Shown: positions 1 to 8,786 of the stretch, piece by piece | Position numbering within the stretch: the first letter of the stretch is position 1 | Layout: each line of letters starts with the position of its first letter | Origin: CALKHT01 sp964511575 | GTDB lineage: Bacteria > Planctomycetota > Phycisphaerae > Phycisphaerales > Phycisphaeraceae | Direction: 5' to 3' | Assembly (NCBI GenBank): GCA_964511575.1 | Contig: CAZEFM010000008.1 | Span: 4,751 to 68,750, forward strand | DNA length: 64,000 nucleotides | Notes under the pieces: generated by a model | The model's database searches: none | What the model saw: the letters and a program-made list of their open reading frames with translations, nothing else | Told to the model about the DNA's origin: nothing | Program-made: the position numbers and the translations under genes

Positions 1-2284
1 TCGCCAGTGCCGTGTTGGCGGTGCGTGTTTCGTCGAGATAAGCGAGCGCCTGCGAGGCGCGGTTGTGTCGCACATAGAACGCCGTCCACGTCTGGTACGC
101 CTGCGCGCTGTGCGGTTGCCTGCTGAGGAATGCGTTCATGTGTGCCGCGGCCTGATCGAGTTGCTCGCGACGTTCATGGATGGCGCTGAGCAGCAGGTTC
201 ATCAGCGGGTCGTTGTTGCCGGCCGCGATGCTGCGCTCGCAGATGCCGGCCGCATCGTTGAGCCGATCGTCCGCCATGCGCGTCAGCGCCAATAGCAGCG
301 GCCACTCCTGTTCGTTGAGTTGACGTGGCTGCACCTGCTGCAGGTGATGGGCGACCTGTTCGTGTCGGCCGAGCAGGTGATACACGCGGATCGCCATATC
401 CCGCGCCGCGATGTTGTGTGGGGCGAGGCGAACGGCTTCCTCGATCTGCACCAGCGCGCCGTTGACATCGTTGAGCCCGATCAGCGCATGCGCCAGAAGC
501 AGACGTGCCTGATGCTGGCGCGGTTGCGCCTGAACAACCGTCTGCAGCGAGGCCGCGGCAGTGTCGTATGATCCGCGCGACAACTCCCACCGCCCCAGCA
601 GATAGTTCACGCCCACATGGTTCGGCTGCGCGGCGGCGAGCTGTTGAAGCAGTTCACCCGCCTCGTCGCGCTTGTCCTGTGCCAGCATCGCTTCGGCAAG
701 CGCGAGCCGTACCTCGAACGTCTCCGGCTGCTGTTCACTGAGCGCGCGGGCAAACGCCTCCACCTTGTCGTAACGATGAAGAAAGCGGTAGCCTTCCACG
801 AGCATGGTCAGATGTGCGGCATCGTGCGGCTGAAGCGCCTCCACCTGCTGCAGCACCCGGGCGACGGCGGAACGGTTGCCGCGCGTACGCTCCAGTTGCA
901 GCTTCAGCGCCAGCACCTGCGCATCGTCCGGTGTGCGGTTGTACAGCTCCTGAATATAAGGTTCGGCATCGGTGATCTGCCCCAGCCGCACCAGTGTCTG
1001 CATGTATGCGTAGCGTGTGTCGGGGTTGCCCGGGTCGAGTTGCATCGCCATGCGCAACGGTCGACGCGCCGAAGCGAAGTCACCCTTGGCAAGCAGTGTG
1101 CGGCCGTACAGCGACTGCACGTTCACCGATTCGGGCATCGCGTTGCTCAACCACGTCAAATGCTTTTCCGCTTCGTCGAACTGCTTCAGTTGATAGGCGC
1201 ACAGGGCAAGCAGATATGCGGTGTCGCGATGGCCCGGCTGCTGGGCGGCGGCACGGCGAAGCACCGTTTGTGCCCGCTCCCATTCGCCATCGAGCAGCAT
1301 CAGTCGCGCCCCGGCAAGGTGATGGGGCGCGGTGTCGCGCTGCGAGGGGATCACACGCTCGCGCAACGTCGTGCCAAGCTGCTTCAGGGCGGCCCGCTCC
1401 CGCGCATCATCCGGAATGGTGATGAGCGCCACCAGCACCGTGTCGATCAAATCGGCGGGCAGGGCGGCTTCCTCGGCGAGACGCTCGGCCGTCTGCCAGA
1501 TCGTGTCCCACTGCCGCTGCTGCACAAGCAGTCGCACGTACATCGCCGCGGCATCGGCGTGACGGGGATCGGTGGCAAAGGCACGCTCGAGGTGCTGCAC
1601 CGCTTCCACGATGCGCGCTTCTGCCTGCGCGATGAACTGTTCTTTGGCCGGGCCGTGCGCCTGATCGAACAACTCCATGCTGCGGCTGTGCTGGCGCGGC
1701 GGCTCCGCCAGTTCCTCCGGGTCGACGGTGTCGTTCTCCCTGTCGGCATCGGCGCGCAGCAGCGAACGCGGATCGTTGGCCAAGGCATACAGTCGGCGGG
1801 CGTCCAGCTCCGCCAGTTGCGCGCGCAGGTAGGCGGCGGCTGCGATGTCGCTGTGCTGCTCGTGCCACGCCGCCTGCTTCTCGCCGAACGTGAGCGCGGC
1901 TTCAAACGTTTCGTGCGCACTCGATCGTTCGGGGATGCGCTCGCGCAGCAGGTGGCTCATGCGGCGTACCGACCATTCACTCAGGAGCGCGCGCAGCTCG
2001 GGCCGGTCGGGTTCGTGGGCCTGCACACGTTCAAAGGTGCGCATTGCCGGGTCGAACTGCTCCATTTGCATCTGCGCTTCGCCGCGGATGAGCAGGGCAT
2101 CCATGTTGGCGGCGTCCTGCTGCAGCACCTTTTTGGCTTCTTCGAACGCCAGATCGGGTCGGCCGTTGTCCAGAGCAATGCGCGCCTGCGCCAAAAGATG
2201 CTGCACATCCTCGCGGCAGGCGGTTGTCGACAACAGCACCGTCGCTACCAACAGCAGCGACAACACCGTCCGCCCGACATGCAT
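1..2284 (-). CDS. TPR-repeat lipoprotein of the exosortase locus (3' end outside window)
   Basis: The reading frame is open from an ATG at 2284 to the left edge, about 761 codons, so the C-terminus is missing. The N-terminus is a lipoprotein signal: a short basic start, a Leu/Val-rich core and the lipobox LSTTAC with Cys at about residue 23. The rest is a long run of degenerate tetratricopeptide repeats of about 34 residues (for example blocks reading 'LLGRWELSRGSYDTAAASL' and 'LIGLNDVNGALVQIEEA'), which form a protein-binding solenoid. It lies 77 bp downstream of the exosortase on the same strand. TPR lipoproteins of the PrsT type are known companions of exosortases, so a role in assembly or export of sorted surface proteins or polysaccharide is likely. 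The family assignment rests on repeat pattern, lipobox and neighbour; the partner is unknown. A 561-codon ORF on the opposite strand is a shadow. Confidence 0.85.
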   Translation of the reverse strand, partial: MHVGRTVLSLLLVATVLLSTTACREDVQHLLAQARIALDNGRPDLAFEEAKKVLQQDAANMDALLIRGEAQMQMEQFDPAMRTFERVQAHEPDRPELRALLSEWSVRRMSHLLRERIPERSSAHETFEAALTFGEKQAAWHEQHSDIAAAAYLRAQLAELDARRLYALANDPRSLLRADADRENDTVDPEELAEPPRQHSRSMELFDQAHGPAKEQFIAQAEARIVEAVQHLERAFATDPRHADAAAMYVRLLVQQRQWDTIWQTAERLAEEAALPADLIDTVLVALITIPDDARERAALKQLGTTLRERVIPSQRDTAPHHLAGARLMLLDGEWERAQTVLRRAAAQQPGHRDTAYLLALCAYQLKQFDEAEKHLTWLSNAMPESVNVQSLYGRTLLAKGDFASARRPLRMAMQLDPGNPDTRYAYMQTLVRLGQITDAEPYIQELYNRTPDDAQVLALKLQLERTRGNRSAVARVLQQVEALQPHDAAHLTMLVEGYRFLHRYDKVEAFARALSEQQPETFEVRLALAEAMLAQDKRDEAGELLQQLAAAQPNHVGVNYLLGRWELSRGSYDTAAASLQTVVQAQPRQHQARLLLAHALIGLNDVNGALVQIEEAVRLAPHNIAARDMAIRVYHLLGRHEQVAHHLQQVQPRQLNEQEWPLLLALTRMADDRLNDAAGICERSIAAGNNDPLMNLLLSAIHERREQLDQAAAHMNAFLSRQPHSAQAYQTWTAFYVRHNRASQALAYLDETRTANTALA

Positions 2285-2361
2285 CAATCGTTGGACCGAT
2301 GAAGCATGTCGATCGTGCCGTGGCGTGGGAACTCCGTCCGTCTGGGGGTGGATTGTTCGCG

Positions 2362-4077
2362 TCACCGCAGGGTTTCCTTCAAATGGGGCATCAACGTTCG
2401 GATTGCGTCTTCCAGGGTTTGTCGGCTGGCGTTTTCATCGCGGTGTTCGATGGGCACGGTGAAGCGGATGAGTCCGCCTGCGGTGCTTCCACCGCGTATG
2501 CCGTTCCAGAAGATGGTGCTCTGCTGCATGATGTAGCTGGTGGTGTAGTCGTTGCCGCACTGAAAGACGTAGCCGTGCAGGGTGAGCGTGGTGTCGCGCT
2601 GGGTGACCAGTTCGCGCATCGCCAGCGTGCCGATGCCCGGGACATCGATGCGCAGGGGTCGGTCGGCAACGATCTGCTGCCCCGCGCCTTCGAGGCACAC
2701 CTCGGGCGCATGCGCGCCGTTGCGGATGTTGTTGCTGAAGACGATGAGCAGCTCGAAGCCCTGCGGCAGCGATGCGGAGGTGTAGCGGCGGTACAGGTAA
2801 TCGTTCGTTTCCAGCAACATGAGCGTGCGTTTGTCCAGTTCAAAGTCCTGGCCGACGAACGATTCGCCGTTGAGCGTGATGGTTTGCGGCACGGCATGAC
2901 GGGCGGTGTCGGAGATGTTCGCCTGAACCGGTGTGCCGACGGCATGAAGGCTCAGCGCGGCGGTGAGGATGAGCAGCACGACGGGCAGAATGACGATGCG
3001 CGGTTGTCCGCCGCGCGGCAGACGCGACAGATAGGGCAGCAGCCGATCATCCGTCCAGTCACGGTTCAGGGCTCTGCCGAGCGCCATGATGATGGCTTCG
3101 ATGGCGAAGAGCAGGGCGAGCGCCAGGCCGAAGACGGCGAGGCCGGACAGGTCGTGGAACCATGCGCCTTCGCCGGCGGCATCGGTGCCGTAGTGATGCG
3201 CCACGACGTTGAGCCCGGTGATCCGCACGACATTGCACGCCAGCGCCACCGGCACCGCCATGGCGAGCATCACCAGCCGCCACACGCCTTTCACCCGGCA
3301 CACCACGGCAAAGAGTGAAGCGAAGAAAACCAGCGCGATGAGACTGCGCAGCCCGCCACAGACGTTTTCAACAATGAGCGTTTTGGAAGCACCGGAAGCA
3401 TCGGGCTGGAGGTAGACGAAGCTGCCATCGAGGATCGCCGGCACGCCGAACAGATGACGCGTGAGCCATACTCCCGCTTCGCTGGCGATGAACTTGAGCT
3501 TGAGATTGAGCATGGCAATGGTGCTCATGGGCAGCGGCACCATGAACAGGAGAAAGACGATGGGCACGGCATAGGCGCGCGCCAACGGCCACCCACCCCA
3601 CAACAGCACCAGCGCCCCGAGCACCCCCACGAGACAGAACCCCGAGAGAAACTTCACGCGGAAGTAGACGCCCACAAGGTGCAGGACGATGCTGGCGAGG
3701 AGGATGGCCCACCCGGCGAGCGTGGCGGTGGCGGTGCGTTGCGACGGCAGGCCGACGCGGCGATGAATGTATAGGGCGATGCCGATGCAGATGAGCGGTA
3801 CGAGCGGGCCGTGCGTGTAATAGGAGTCGCCGTTGGTCAATCGCTCCCAGAGCGGCAGGTCGGTCGCGCCCCAGACGGGGAACCATCGGGTGCGCCAGAT
3901 TTCGTAGTAGCTGGGAATCCACGCCAGGAGGATCGCCGCGGCCGCGAGGACGGCCATCATCGGCGACAGCCACTTCTGCCAGGGCAGCGTGGGCGCGAGG
4001 CTTCGGGGGTGATGTTGCGCGGAAGGGGTGTGCGGTGTGCAATCCGCAGCATGTCTTGCCGCGTCTTCGACGTTCAT
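2362..4077 (-). CDS. Exosortase with fused C-terminal EpsI-like domain
   Basis: About 571 residues. Residues 38-335 form a multi-pass membrane domain with the exosortase catalytic trio: Cys240 in 'ENVCGGLRS', Arg285 in 'CNVVRI' and His308 in 'WFHDLSG'. Known exosortases are cysteine transpeptidase-like enzymes that cleave the PEP-CTERM signal at the inner membrane. After a further membrane segment (about 361-380) comes a soluble region to the C-terminus with 'HAPEVCLEGAG', typical of EpsI domains often fused to exosortases. The frame is open upstream to 4392, but the extra 105 residues show no domain or membrane segment, so I chose the ATG at 4077, which follows a purine-rich GGGGC stretch. 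It is followed by the TPR lipoprotein gene, probably co-transcribed. The cognate substrates plausibly include the PEP-CTERM proteins elsewhere in the window. Confidence 0.9.
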   Translation of the reverse strand: MNVEDAARHAADCTPHTPSAQHHPRSLAPTLPWQKWLSPMMAVLAAAAILLAWIPSYYEIWRTRWFPVWGATDLPLWERLTNGDSYYTHGPLVPLICIGIALYIHRRVGLPSQRTATATLAGWAILLASIVLHLVGVYFRVKFLSGFCLVGVLGALVLLWGGWPLARAYAVPIVFLLFMVPLPMSTIAMLNLKLKFIASEAGVWLTRHLFGVPAILDGSFVYLQPDASGASKTLIVENVCGGLRSLIALVFFASLFAVVCRVKGVWRLVMLAMAVPVALACNVVRITGLNVVAHHYGTDAAGEGAWFHDLSGLAVFGLALALLFAIEAIIMALGRALNRDWTDDRLLPYLSRLPRGGQPRIVILPVVLLILTAALSLHAVGTPVQANISDTARHAVPQTITLNGESFVGQDFELDKRTLMLLETNDYLYRRYTSASLPQGFELLIVFSNNIRNGAHAPEVCLEGAGQQIVADRPLRIDVPGIGTLAMRELVTQRDTTLTLHGYVFQCGNDYTTSYIMQQSTIFWNGIRGGSTAGGLIRFTVPIEHRDENASRQTLEDAIRTLMPHLKETLR

Positions 4078-4530
4078 TGTTTGCCCCGTTTCTTCCTTTG
4101 CGGTGACCGTTTTGCAATCGTTGCCACGTTGCCGCTGCCGTGATGCTGGGCGTATCGCTGATTCGCCCGCCCTGCCGAGCCCTATCACGGGCATCAGCAG
4201 TTGCCCGCAGGGGGTGCGAACTCCGTGCCAGCGCAGGAGAAACAAGGATGCGGAAGGCGGCGGGACGGTGATGGAGATTCGTTTGCGGATGCGCGAGCGG
4301 CACGGGCCTTGCAGATGGTGGGGCGTCACACGCGGCACGCAGGCGGTTCGCCATGATGATTGGAGCGCCTGCGTGGACACGGGTTGCGGCACAGGCCGTG
4401 GCGCGGCGTTGTGTCGGCAAAACGTGTTGTTCGTCGGACGGGTGAACTCGAGCGCATTCGTCCGGCGTCAGGCCGACGGGGCGGCAGGGTGGAAAGTTGA
4501 TGCTCGGGACCACCAACCTGGAGGTGCAGA
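4078..4530. other. Divergent intergenic region
   Basis: This 453-bp stretch separates the exosortase (minus) from a PEP-CTERM gene (plus) and should hold both promoters. Several ORFs cross it but they are Arg/His-rich and unlike any family I know. I could not pick out a convincing -35/-10 pair or operator. The plus-strand gene has a clear GGAGG ribosome binding site at about 4519-4523. Confidence 0.5.
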
Positions 4531-5295
4531 ATGAAGAAATGGCGGTCTGGGATTGTAATGTTGTGCGGCGTGGCGACGCTGGGATTCGGCGTGGCCAGCG
4601 CCGAGGCGGTCACCAACGCCAGCTTCGAGCAGGGCAAGAAGAAAAAGATGCCCGAATGGGAGCGCATCGGACAAGCCGTCGCCCGAGGCAACTTCGGCGC
4701 GGCGCAGGCGACCGATGGCAAGCGGCAGGCGCTGCTGATGACCAATCAGACGGAAAGGGTGAAGCCCAAGAAGCGGGCCGCCAGCCTCGATCAGCTCGAA
4801 GCCTTTGTCGGAGCGACCCTTGGCCCCGATGCGTTTGACGGCAGCGCAATTCAGCAGACGTTCACCGTCGACGAGGATTCGCAGATCTCCTTCGACTGGG
4901 CGTTCGGGCAGCACATCAAGGGGAACGGCGGCAACGACATCGCGTTTGTGGTGCTTGATGGGGATGTGACGATTCTGGGCGATCTGGACTCGCTGGACCT
5001 GACCAATCGGCACAAGAAGTTCCTGCTGAGCGAGTATCAGTCGTTCACCCTGCCGGATGTGCTGGCTGCGGGTGAGCACACGCTGTCGATCGGCATCGTG
5101 AACATCGGCACAGGCACCGGCCGCACGGCGCTGTTCCTGGACAATCTGATTCTGTCGGCCGTGGGCGGTGGGGTCGGAAGTGGTGGCTCGGCGGTGAACC
5201 CCGAACCGCTGACCGCGGGACTGACACTGATGGGTGTGAGCGCGATGGCGATGGCGGTGCGACGCCGTCGGCACGTCGACGAACCCGAAGCGTAA
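4531..5295 (+). CDS. PEP-CTERM sorting-signal protein
   Basis: 254 residues. Signal peptide at residues 1-27 (basic start 'MKKWR', hydrophobic core, AEA-type cleavage). The body has no family I recognise; it contains 'TNASFEQGKKKKMPEW' and later beta-rich segments with 'QTFTVDEDSQISFDWAFG' like carbohydrate-binding or PEP-associated jelly-roll proteins. The C-terminus carries a PEP-CTERM signal: 'NPEP', a hydrophobic helix and 'RRRR', followed by an unusual acidic tail HVDEPEA. Such proteins are exported and cleaved by exosortase, ending at the cell surface or outside. The start is fixed by GGAGG 7 bases upstream of ATG. Divergent from the exosortase gene, so a likely substrate; molecular role unknown. 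Confidence 0.8.
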   Translation: MKKWRSGIVMLCGVATLGFGVASAEAVTNASFEQGKKKKMPEWERIGQAVARGNFGAAQATDGKRQALLMTNQTERVKPKKRAASLDQLEAFVGATLGPDAFDGSAIQQTFTVDEDSQISFDWAFGQHIKGNGGNDIAFVVLDGDVTILGDLDSLDLTNRHKKFLLSEYQSFTLPDVLAAGEHTLSIGIVNIGTGTGRTALFLDNLILSAVGGGVGSGGSAVNPEPLTAGLTLMGVSAMAMAVRRRRHVDEPEA

Positions 5296-5322
5296 TCGAG
5301 CGGCACGATGCCCGATACACGT

Positions 5323-5349
5323 CGCCGTGGGCCTGACCGGTCCGCGGCG
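5323..5349. terminator. Hairpin between convergent PEP-CTERM genes
   Basis: The arms 5323-5330 and 5342-5349 pair over 8 positions with one G-T wobble. It sits in the 115-bp gap between two convergent genes. There is no T-run on either side, so it may act as a transcript end or stability hairpin rather than a classical intrinsic terminator. Confidence 0.3.
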
Positions 5350-5410
5350 ATATTCATTGGCCCGACACGCGGACGAGGCCTTTCCATTTCGCCCGGTGTG
5401 GCTGGCCCGC

Positions 5411-6097
5411 TCAGCGTCGTCGGCGGCGGAGCACCACCATCAGCCCGGCACCACCGAGGATCGCCGCAGAGGTCGGTTCGGGTACGGGGACGAAGATGAG
5501 CTCATCGAGTTCGAGGTTGCCGCTCTGGTTGATGATGCGGAACGAGCCGATGGTCACGTCACTGTCCGCGATGCCGCCGACGAAGCGATCAATGTTGAAG
5601 TTGGGGGAGGCGGCGTCGACCTGATCGTTGAAGGCGAACAGGAGCGTCCCGGTCGCGTTGGGGCCGGCGTAGAACTCGATGCGGTCCTTGTCGGGCGAGG
5701 TGTTGACGATGCCCACCGCGATGACGGGGGTGGTGAAGGTGTAGACCTGGGGGGAGTCGTGGTTTGTCGCGAAGCCGGGGTTGCCGTAGAGGTTGCCGCC
5801 GTACAGGGTGCTGCTGATGCGGATGGCGTTCATCGTGACGCCGTAGGAGGCGTATTCATTGGTGATGAGAAGGTTGTTGCTCAGCAGGCCGTCGGGGGCG
5901 GTGTCGAAGTTGACGCGGATGGCCTGGGTGCCGAGCGTGGGGCCGAAAAAGAGCGTCGGGTCAACGGTCGGTGGGGTGGTGAAGTAGGTGGTGTTGCTGC
6001 TGCCGACATCGGTGGGCGTCAGCTCGATCGGGGTGATCTGGCTGAATGCGACGGTCGGTGCCGCCATCAGTGCCGCGACGACACAGGCTGCTTTCAT
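5411..6097 (-). CDS. PEP-CTERM sorting-signal protein
   Basis: 228 residues. Signal peptide at residues 1-19 ending 'VAFS-Q'. The mature part is beta-rich and resembles secreted PEP-CTERM proteins that carry 'TTPVIAVGIVNTSPDKDRIEFY', a pattern of ligand-binding jelly-roll folds, but I cannot name a family. The C-terminus is a textbook sorting signal: 'VPEPTSAAIL', a glycine-containing hydrophobic helix and five Arg. A strong GGGAGG ribosome site lies just upstream of the ATG at 6097. It converges on the preceding PEP-CTERM gene and is separated from the sigma factor gene by 276 bp, so it is probably a single-gene unit. Function unknown beyond surface localisation. Confidence 0.8.
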   Translation of the reverse strand: MKAACVVAALMAAPTVAFSQITPIELTPTDVGSSNTTYFTTPPTVDPTLFFGPTLGTQAIRVNFDTAPDGLLSNNLLITNEYASYGVTMNAIRISSTLYGGNLYGNPGFATNHDSPQVYTFTTPVIAVGIVNTSPDKDRIEFYAGPNATGTLLFAFNDQVDAASPNFNIDRFVGGIADSDVTIGSFRIINQSGNLELDELIFVPVPEPTSAAILGGAGLMVVLRRRRR

Positions 6098-6302
6098 AAA
6101 TCCTCCCTCATGTGGACATGGGCTCGAAAAGCGAACCGATTCGGGTCAGTGTACCGAGCGGCAACCGGAAAGCAAGGGAGTTTTAAAGCACCCAGAACCC
6201 TTGCGATCGGGCCCGCCACCTCTCTGTTACCATTGACAGGTCCCCGATCGGCTGTGCCGCCACGGATGCCCCGCGCGTGAAGCGAGGCGGTGTCCGCGTC
6301 GT

Positions 6303-6319
6303 TGAAAAATATTTTTTCA
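6303..6319. promoter_or_regulatory. AT-rich inverted repeat upstream of sigma factor gene
   Basis: TGAAAAA and TTTTTCA are perfect 7-bp arms around a TAT centre, 55 bp before the sigma-factor ATG. It stands out in a GC-rich background and may be an operator or part of the promoter. I see no convincing sigma-70 -10 box at the right distance. Confidence 0.35.
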
Positions 6320-6373
6320 CATACCGGCTAAGTCTGAACGCCTCCACGTCATGCATAGGGCGGTGGAGGGCTC

Positions 6374-6934
6374 ATGGAGTTGAACTTGACGCGTCATCGA
6401 AGAACCCGACAGGCGTCCGACGAGGTGCAGCGACTGTTCCTGCGCCACTCCGCGGCCGTTCGCGGGTTCATCTACACGCTGCTGCCCATCAACGACTACG
6501 CCGACGATCTGCTGCAGGAGGTGTTCATCACCGCCATGGAAAAGGCGGCGGATTACGAGCACGGCACGAACTTTCATGCGTGGGTCTGCACGATCGCGCG
6601 GTTCAAGATTCTCGAGTTCCGCCGGGCGCAGGCGCGGTTGCGGCTGCTGTCGCCGGACGCGATGGAGGCACTTGCCGACGATGTGCCCCGGGCTTCGGAG
6701 GCGGAGCGGGACAACGTGCGGCTGCTTCAGCGGTGCATGGAGAAGCTCGCGCCGGCGGCTCGGGAGGTGCTGGAGCTGCGATACCGCGATGCGAAAACGC
6801 CCGCGCAGATCGCCGCCATCCGCAGCAACACGCCGTTGTCCGTGAACGTCGCGCTGTCGCGCGCCCGGTCGTTCCTGCGGCGGTGCATGGATCAACAACT
6901 GCTACAGGAGTCGCAGCCACGTGTCGCACGATGA
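6374..6934 (+). CDS. ECF RNA polymerase sigma factor (Rhodopirellula/Verrucomicrobium type)
   Basis: 186 residues, normal length for ECF sigma factors. Region 2 is at about residues 18-85 with 'DYADDLLQEVFITAMEK' (core binding) and 'FHAWVCTIARFKILEFRR' (-10 recognition). Region 4 is at about 115-175 with 'CMEKLAPAAREVLELRYRD' and a helix-turn-helix 'TPAQIAAI'. These features match the small planctomycete/verrucomicrobial ECF group that is usually followed by a FecR-domain protein. The stop overlaps the start of the next gene by 14 bases, so the two are translationally coupled; that partner is the likely membrane regulator. It probably directs transcription of the downstream PEP-CTERM, pseudopilin and sialidase genes, which is an inference from position. 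Confidence 0.92.
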   Translation: MELNLTRHRRTRQASDEVQRLFLRHSAAVRGFIYTLLPINDYADDLLQEVFITAMEKAADYEHGTNFHAWVCTIARFKILEFRRAQARLRLLSPDAMEALADDVPRASEAERDNVRLLQRCMEKLAPAAREVLELRYRDAKTPAQIAAIRSNTPLSVNVALSRARSFLRRCMDQQLLQESQPRVAR

Positions 6935-8681
6935 CGCCGAAAGGTTGATTCACGCCTATCTCGACCGCTCGATCAGCGATGAGGAGCTGGAGCGGTTGAA
7001 CGCGGCGGTGCTCACCCGGCCGGAGGTGCGCGAACTGTTCTGGCGGTTGGCGGAGGTGGACCAGACGCTGTACACCGCCTACAGCGCGCTGGAATCGCAG
7101 GAGGCGGGCCCGGCACTGCTCGAAGAACTGGGCGACCTGGAAGACGCGGCGGATACGGCACTCGTGACGGTGGAGCCCCGCCGGCGCAGACGGCGTCGAT
7201 CGGTGGCGCGTGTGGATCTGTCCAGGCAGCCGATGGCATCCGATCGACCGCAGGAGCTATTCAGTCTGGCGGGGTTGCGCGTATACCGCGTGGCATCACG
7301 CGGTGAGTCGCGGCGATCGTGGCGGGCGGTGGGCATCCTGGCGGCGGCGGCGGCGCTGGTGCTGGTGGCGCTGGGCATCCATCGCATCGCCGTGCCCCCC
7401 GCGCCCGAGCAAACACCGCCACCGCAATGGACGGAAACCCCCGACGATGGCGCGCCCGCCTCGGCGGTGGTCGCATCCGTGATGGGCACCATCGATGTCG
7501 ATGCGGCCGAGTTGCAGCCGGGGGCGGCACTGCTCACCGGCGAAATCATTCACCTGCCGCGCGGCTTGATGCAGATCAGCATGGCACGTGGCGCGCAGGT
7601 GCTCCTGCACGGGCCGTGCGAGGTCACGCTGATCGATGACAACGCGCTGAAGCTGCATCACGGCAGACTTTCCGCCAACGTGCCGCATCAGGCCAAGCGC
7701 TTTGCCGTTGAAACGCCCACCACGACGGTGATCGATCTGGGGACGGAGTTCGGCGTGGATGTCGCCTCCGCGCGGCGCACGGAGTTTCACGTCTTCGACG
7801 GCAGCATCGAGGTCGAGACCAAGGTGGGTGGCCGACGATTCGCCTTCGATCGCGACAAGGGCGGCATGGTGGACGACACCGGTCGCCTCGATCGCCAGTC
7901 CAACCCGGTTGCCGCGGCACGGTACTGGCGCTCCATGCCCACGGAGGAGCAGTACCGTCTGGTGACGGATTCGACCTTGGCGCTGTGGCGGTTCGACACG
8001 CTGCATGAGCAACTGGGGCCCGACGCCGAGGTGCCCGACCTGGGGCGCAGCGGCATGCATCTGCGTCTGACATCAGGAACGCTCCAACCCGTGCCGGCGC
8101 GCTACGGCGTACCCGCCGGCGTGCGATTCATCGGACGATCCGTCGAGTTGCGCAACGACGATCCGCAGCGGCTGCTGCAGTTCGGCCGCGACGACAGCTT
8201 CACGCTCGAAGCCTACGTTCGCATCAGCCCGAACAACCCCAACGCGACACTGGTGAGCCGCGATGTGGCGCCGAATCGGCCGAGCTGGTGGTGGCGTGTG
8301 GAGGATGGACTGGCGCGATTCATGATCGGCGATGGTGTGGAGGAGCCGTTCGTCTCCGGCCGGCGGCCGGTGAACGATGGGCGGTGGCATCACCTCGCCG
8401 CGGTGCGCGATGCGGCACGCGGCGAGTTGCGGCTGTACATCAACGGTGAACTCGATGGCGTCGTCTCCGACACCACGCGCGGCGACCTTTACAGCGTCAA
8501 TCCCCTGCAGGTGGGACGATTCAACGGGCTGCGAAGCGATACCTATTACGCGTTTCAGTTCCACAGCGATTTGGCGCTGGTCCGTATCAGCAGGGGGGCG
8601 CTCGAACCGAACGCGTTTGCGGAAAAACGATTCCTCATGCGTGATGATCCGGCCATCTGGCATGAGGAGTTCGATCGTTGA
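6921..8681 (+). CDS. FecR-domain / LamG-domain membrane protein, probable sigma regulator
   Basis: 586 residues from a GTG start with CAGGAG 10 bases upstream, inside the end of the sigma factor gene. Residues 1-60 are an acidic helical cytoplasmic segment ('DRSISDEELERLNAAV') like the anti-sigma-type N-termini of planctomycete FecR proteins. One membrane helix lies at about 135-155. The periplasmic part has a FecR domain at about 180-300 ('HLPRGLMQISMARGA', 'TTVIDLGTEFGVDV', 'EFHVFDGSIEV') and a concanavalin/LamG domain at about 370-575 ('DDSFTLEAYVRI', 'RWHHLAAVRD', 'LRLYINGELDG'). FecR proteins pass a surface signal to a partner sigma factor; the LamG domain suggests that the signal is a glycan. 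Ligand specificity is inferred, not shown. Confidence 0.88.
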   Translation: MSHDDAERLIHAYLDRSISDEELERLNAAVLTRPEVRELFWRLAEVDQTLYTAYSALESQEAGPALLEELGDLEDAADTALVTVEPRRRRRRRSVARVDLSRQPMASDRPQELFSLAGLRVYRVASRGESRRSWRAVGILAAAAALVLVALGIHRIAVPPAPEQTPPPQWTETPDDGAPASAVVASVMGTIDVDAAELQPGAALLTGEIIHLPRGLMQISMARGAQVLLHGPCEVTLIDDNALKLHHGRLSANVPHQAKRFAVETPTTTVIDLGTEFGVDVASARRTEFHVFDGSIEVETKVGGRRFAFDRDKGGMVDDTGRLDRQSNPVAAARYWRSMPTEEQYRLVTDSTLALWRFDTLHEQLGPDAEVPDLGRSGMHLRLTSGTLQPVPARYGVPAGVRFIGRSVELRNDDPQRLLQFGRDDSFTLEAYVRISPNNPNATLVSRDVAPNRPSWWWRVEDGLARFMIGDGVEEPFVSGRRPVNDGRWHHLAAVRDAARGELRLYINGELDGVVSDTTRGDLYSVNPLQVGRFNGLRSDTYYAFQFHSDLALVRISRGALEPNAFAEKRFLMRDDPAIWHEEFDR

Positions 8682-8786
8682 AACCGCTGATTGGGAGATT
8701 GGTACACGCGTACCCGCGCGATCGTATGCAGGTGCCGCGAATGGTTGAACGAGTAACGCTCAATTTCTATTGAAGGAGGTTGACCA

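Noticed and set aside
617..2302. 561-codon ORF on the plus strand
   Set aside because: Antisense to the TPR lipoprotein, rich in Arg/His/Leu, no domain; a product of GC-rich codon bias.
4078..4392. N-terminal extension of the exosortase
   Set aside because: In frame but without membrane segments or similarity; the ATG at 4077 gives a normal exosortase N-terminus.
6233..6260. TTGACA as a sigma-70 promoter for the sigma factor gene
   Set aside because: No -10-like sequence at 16-18 bp spacing.
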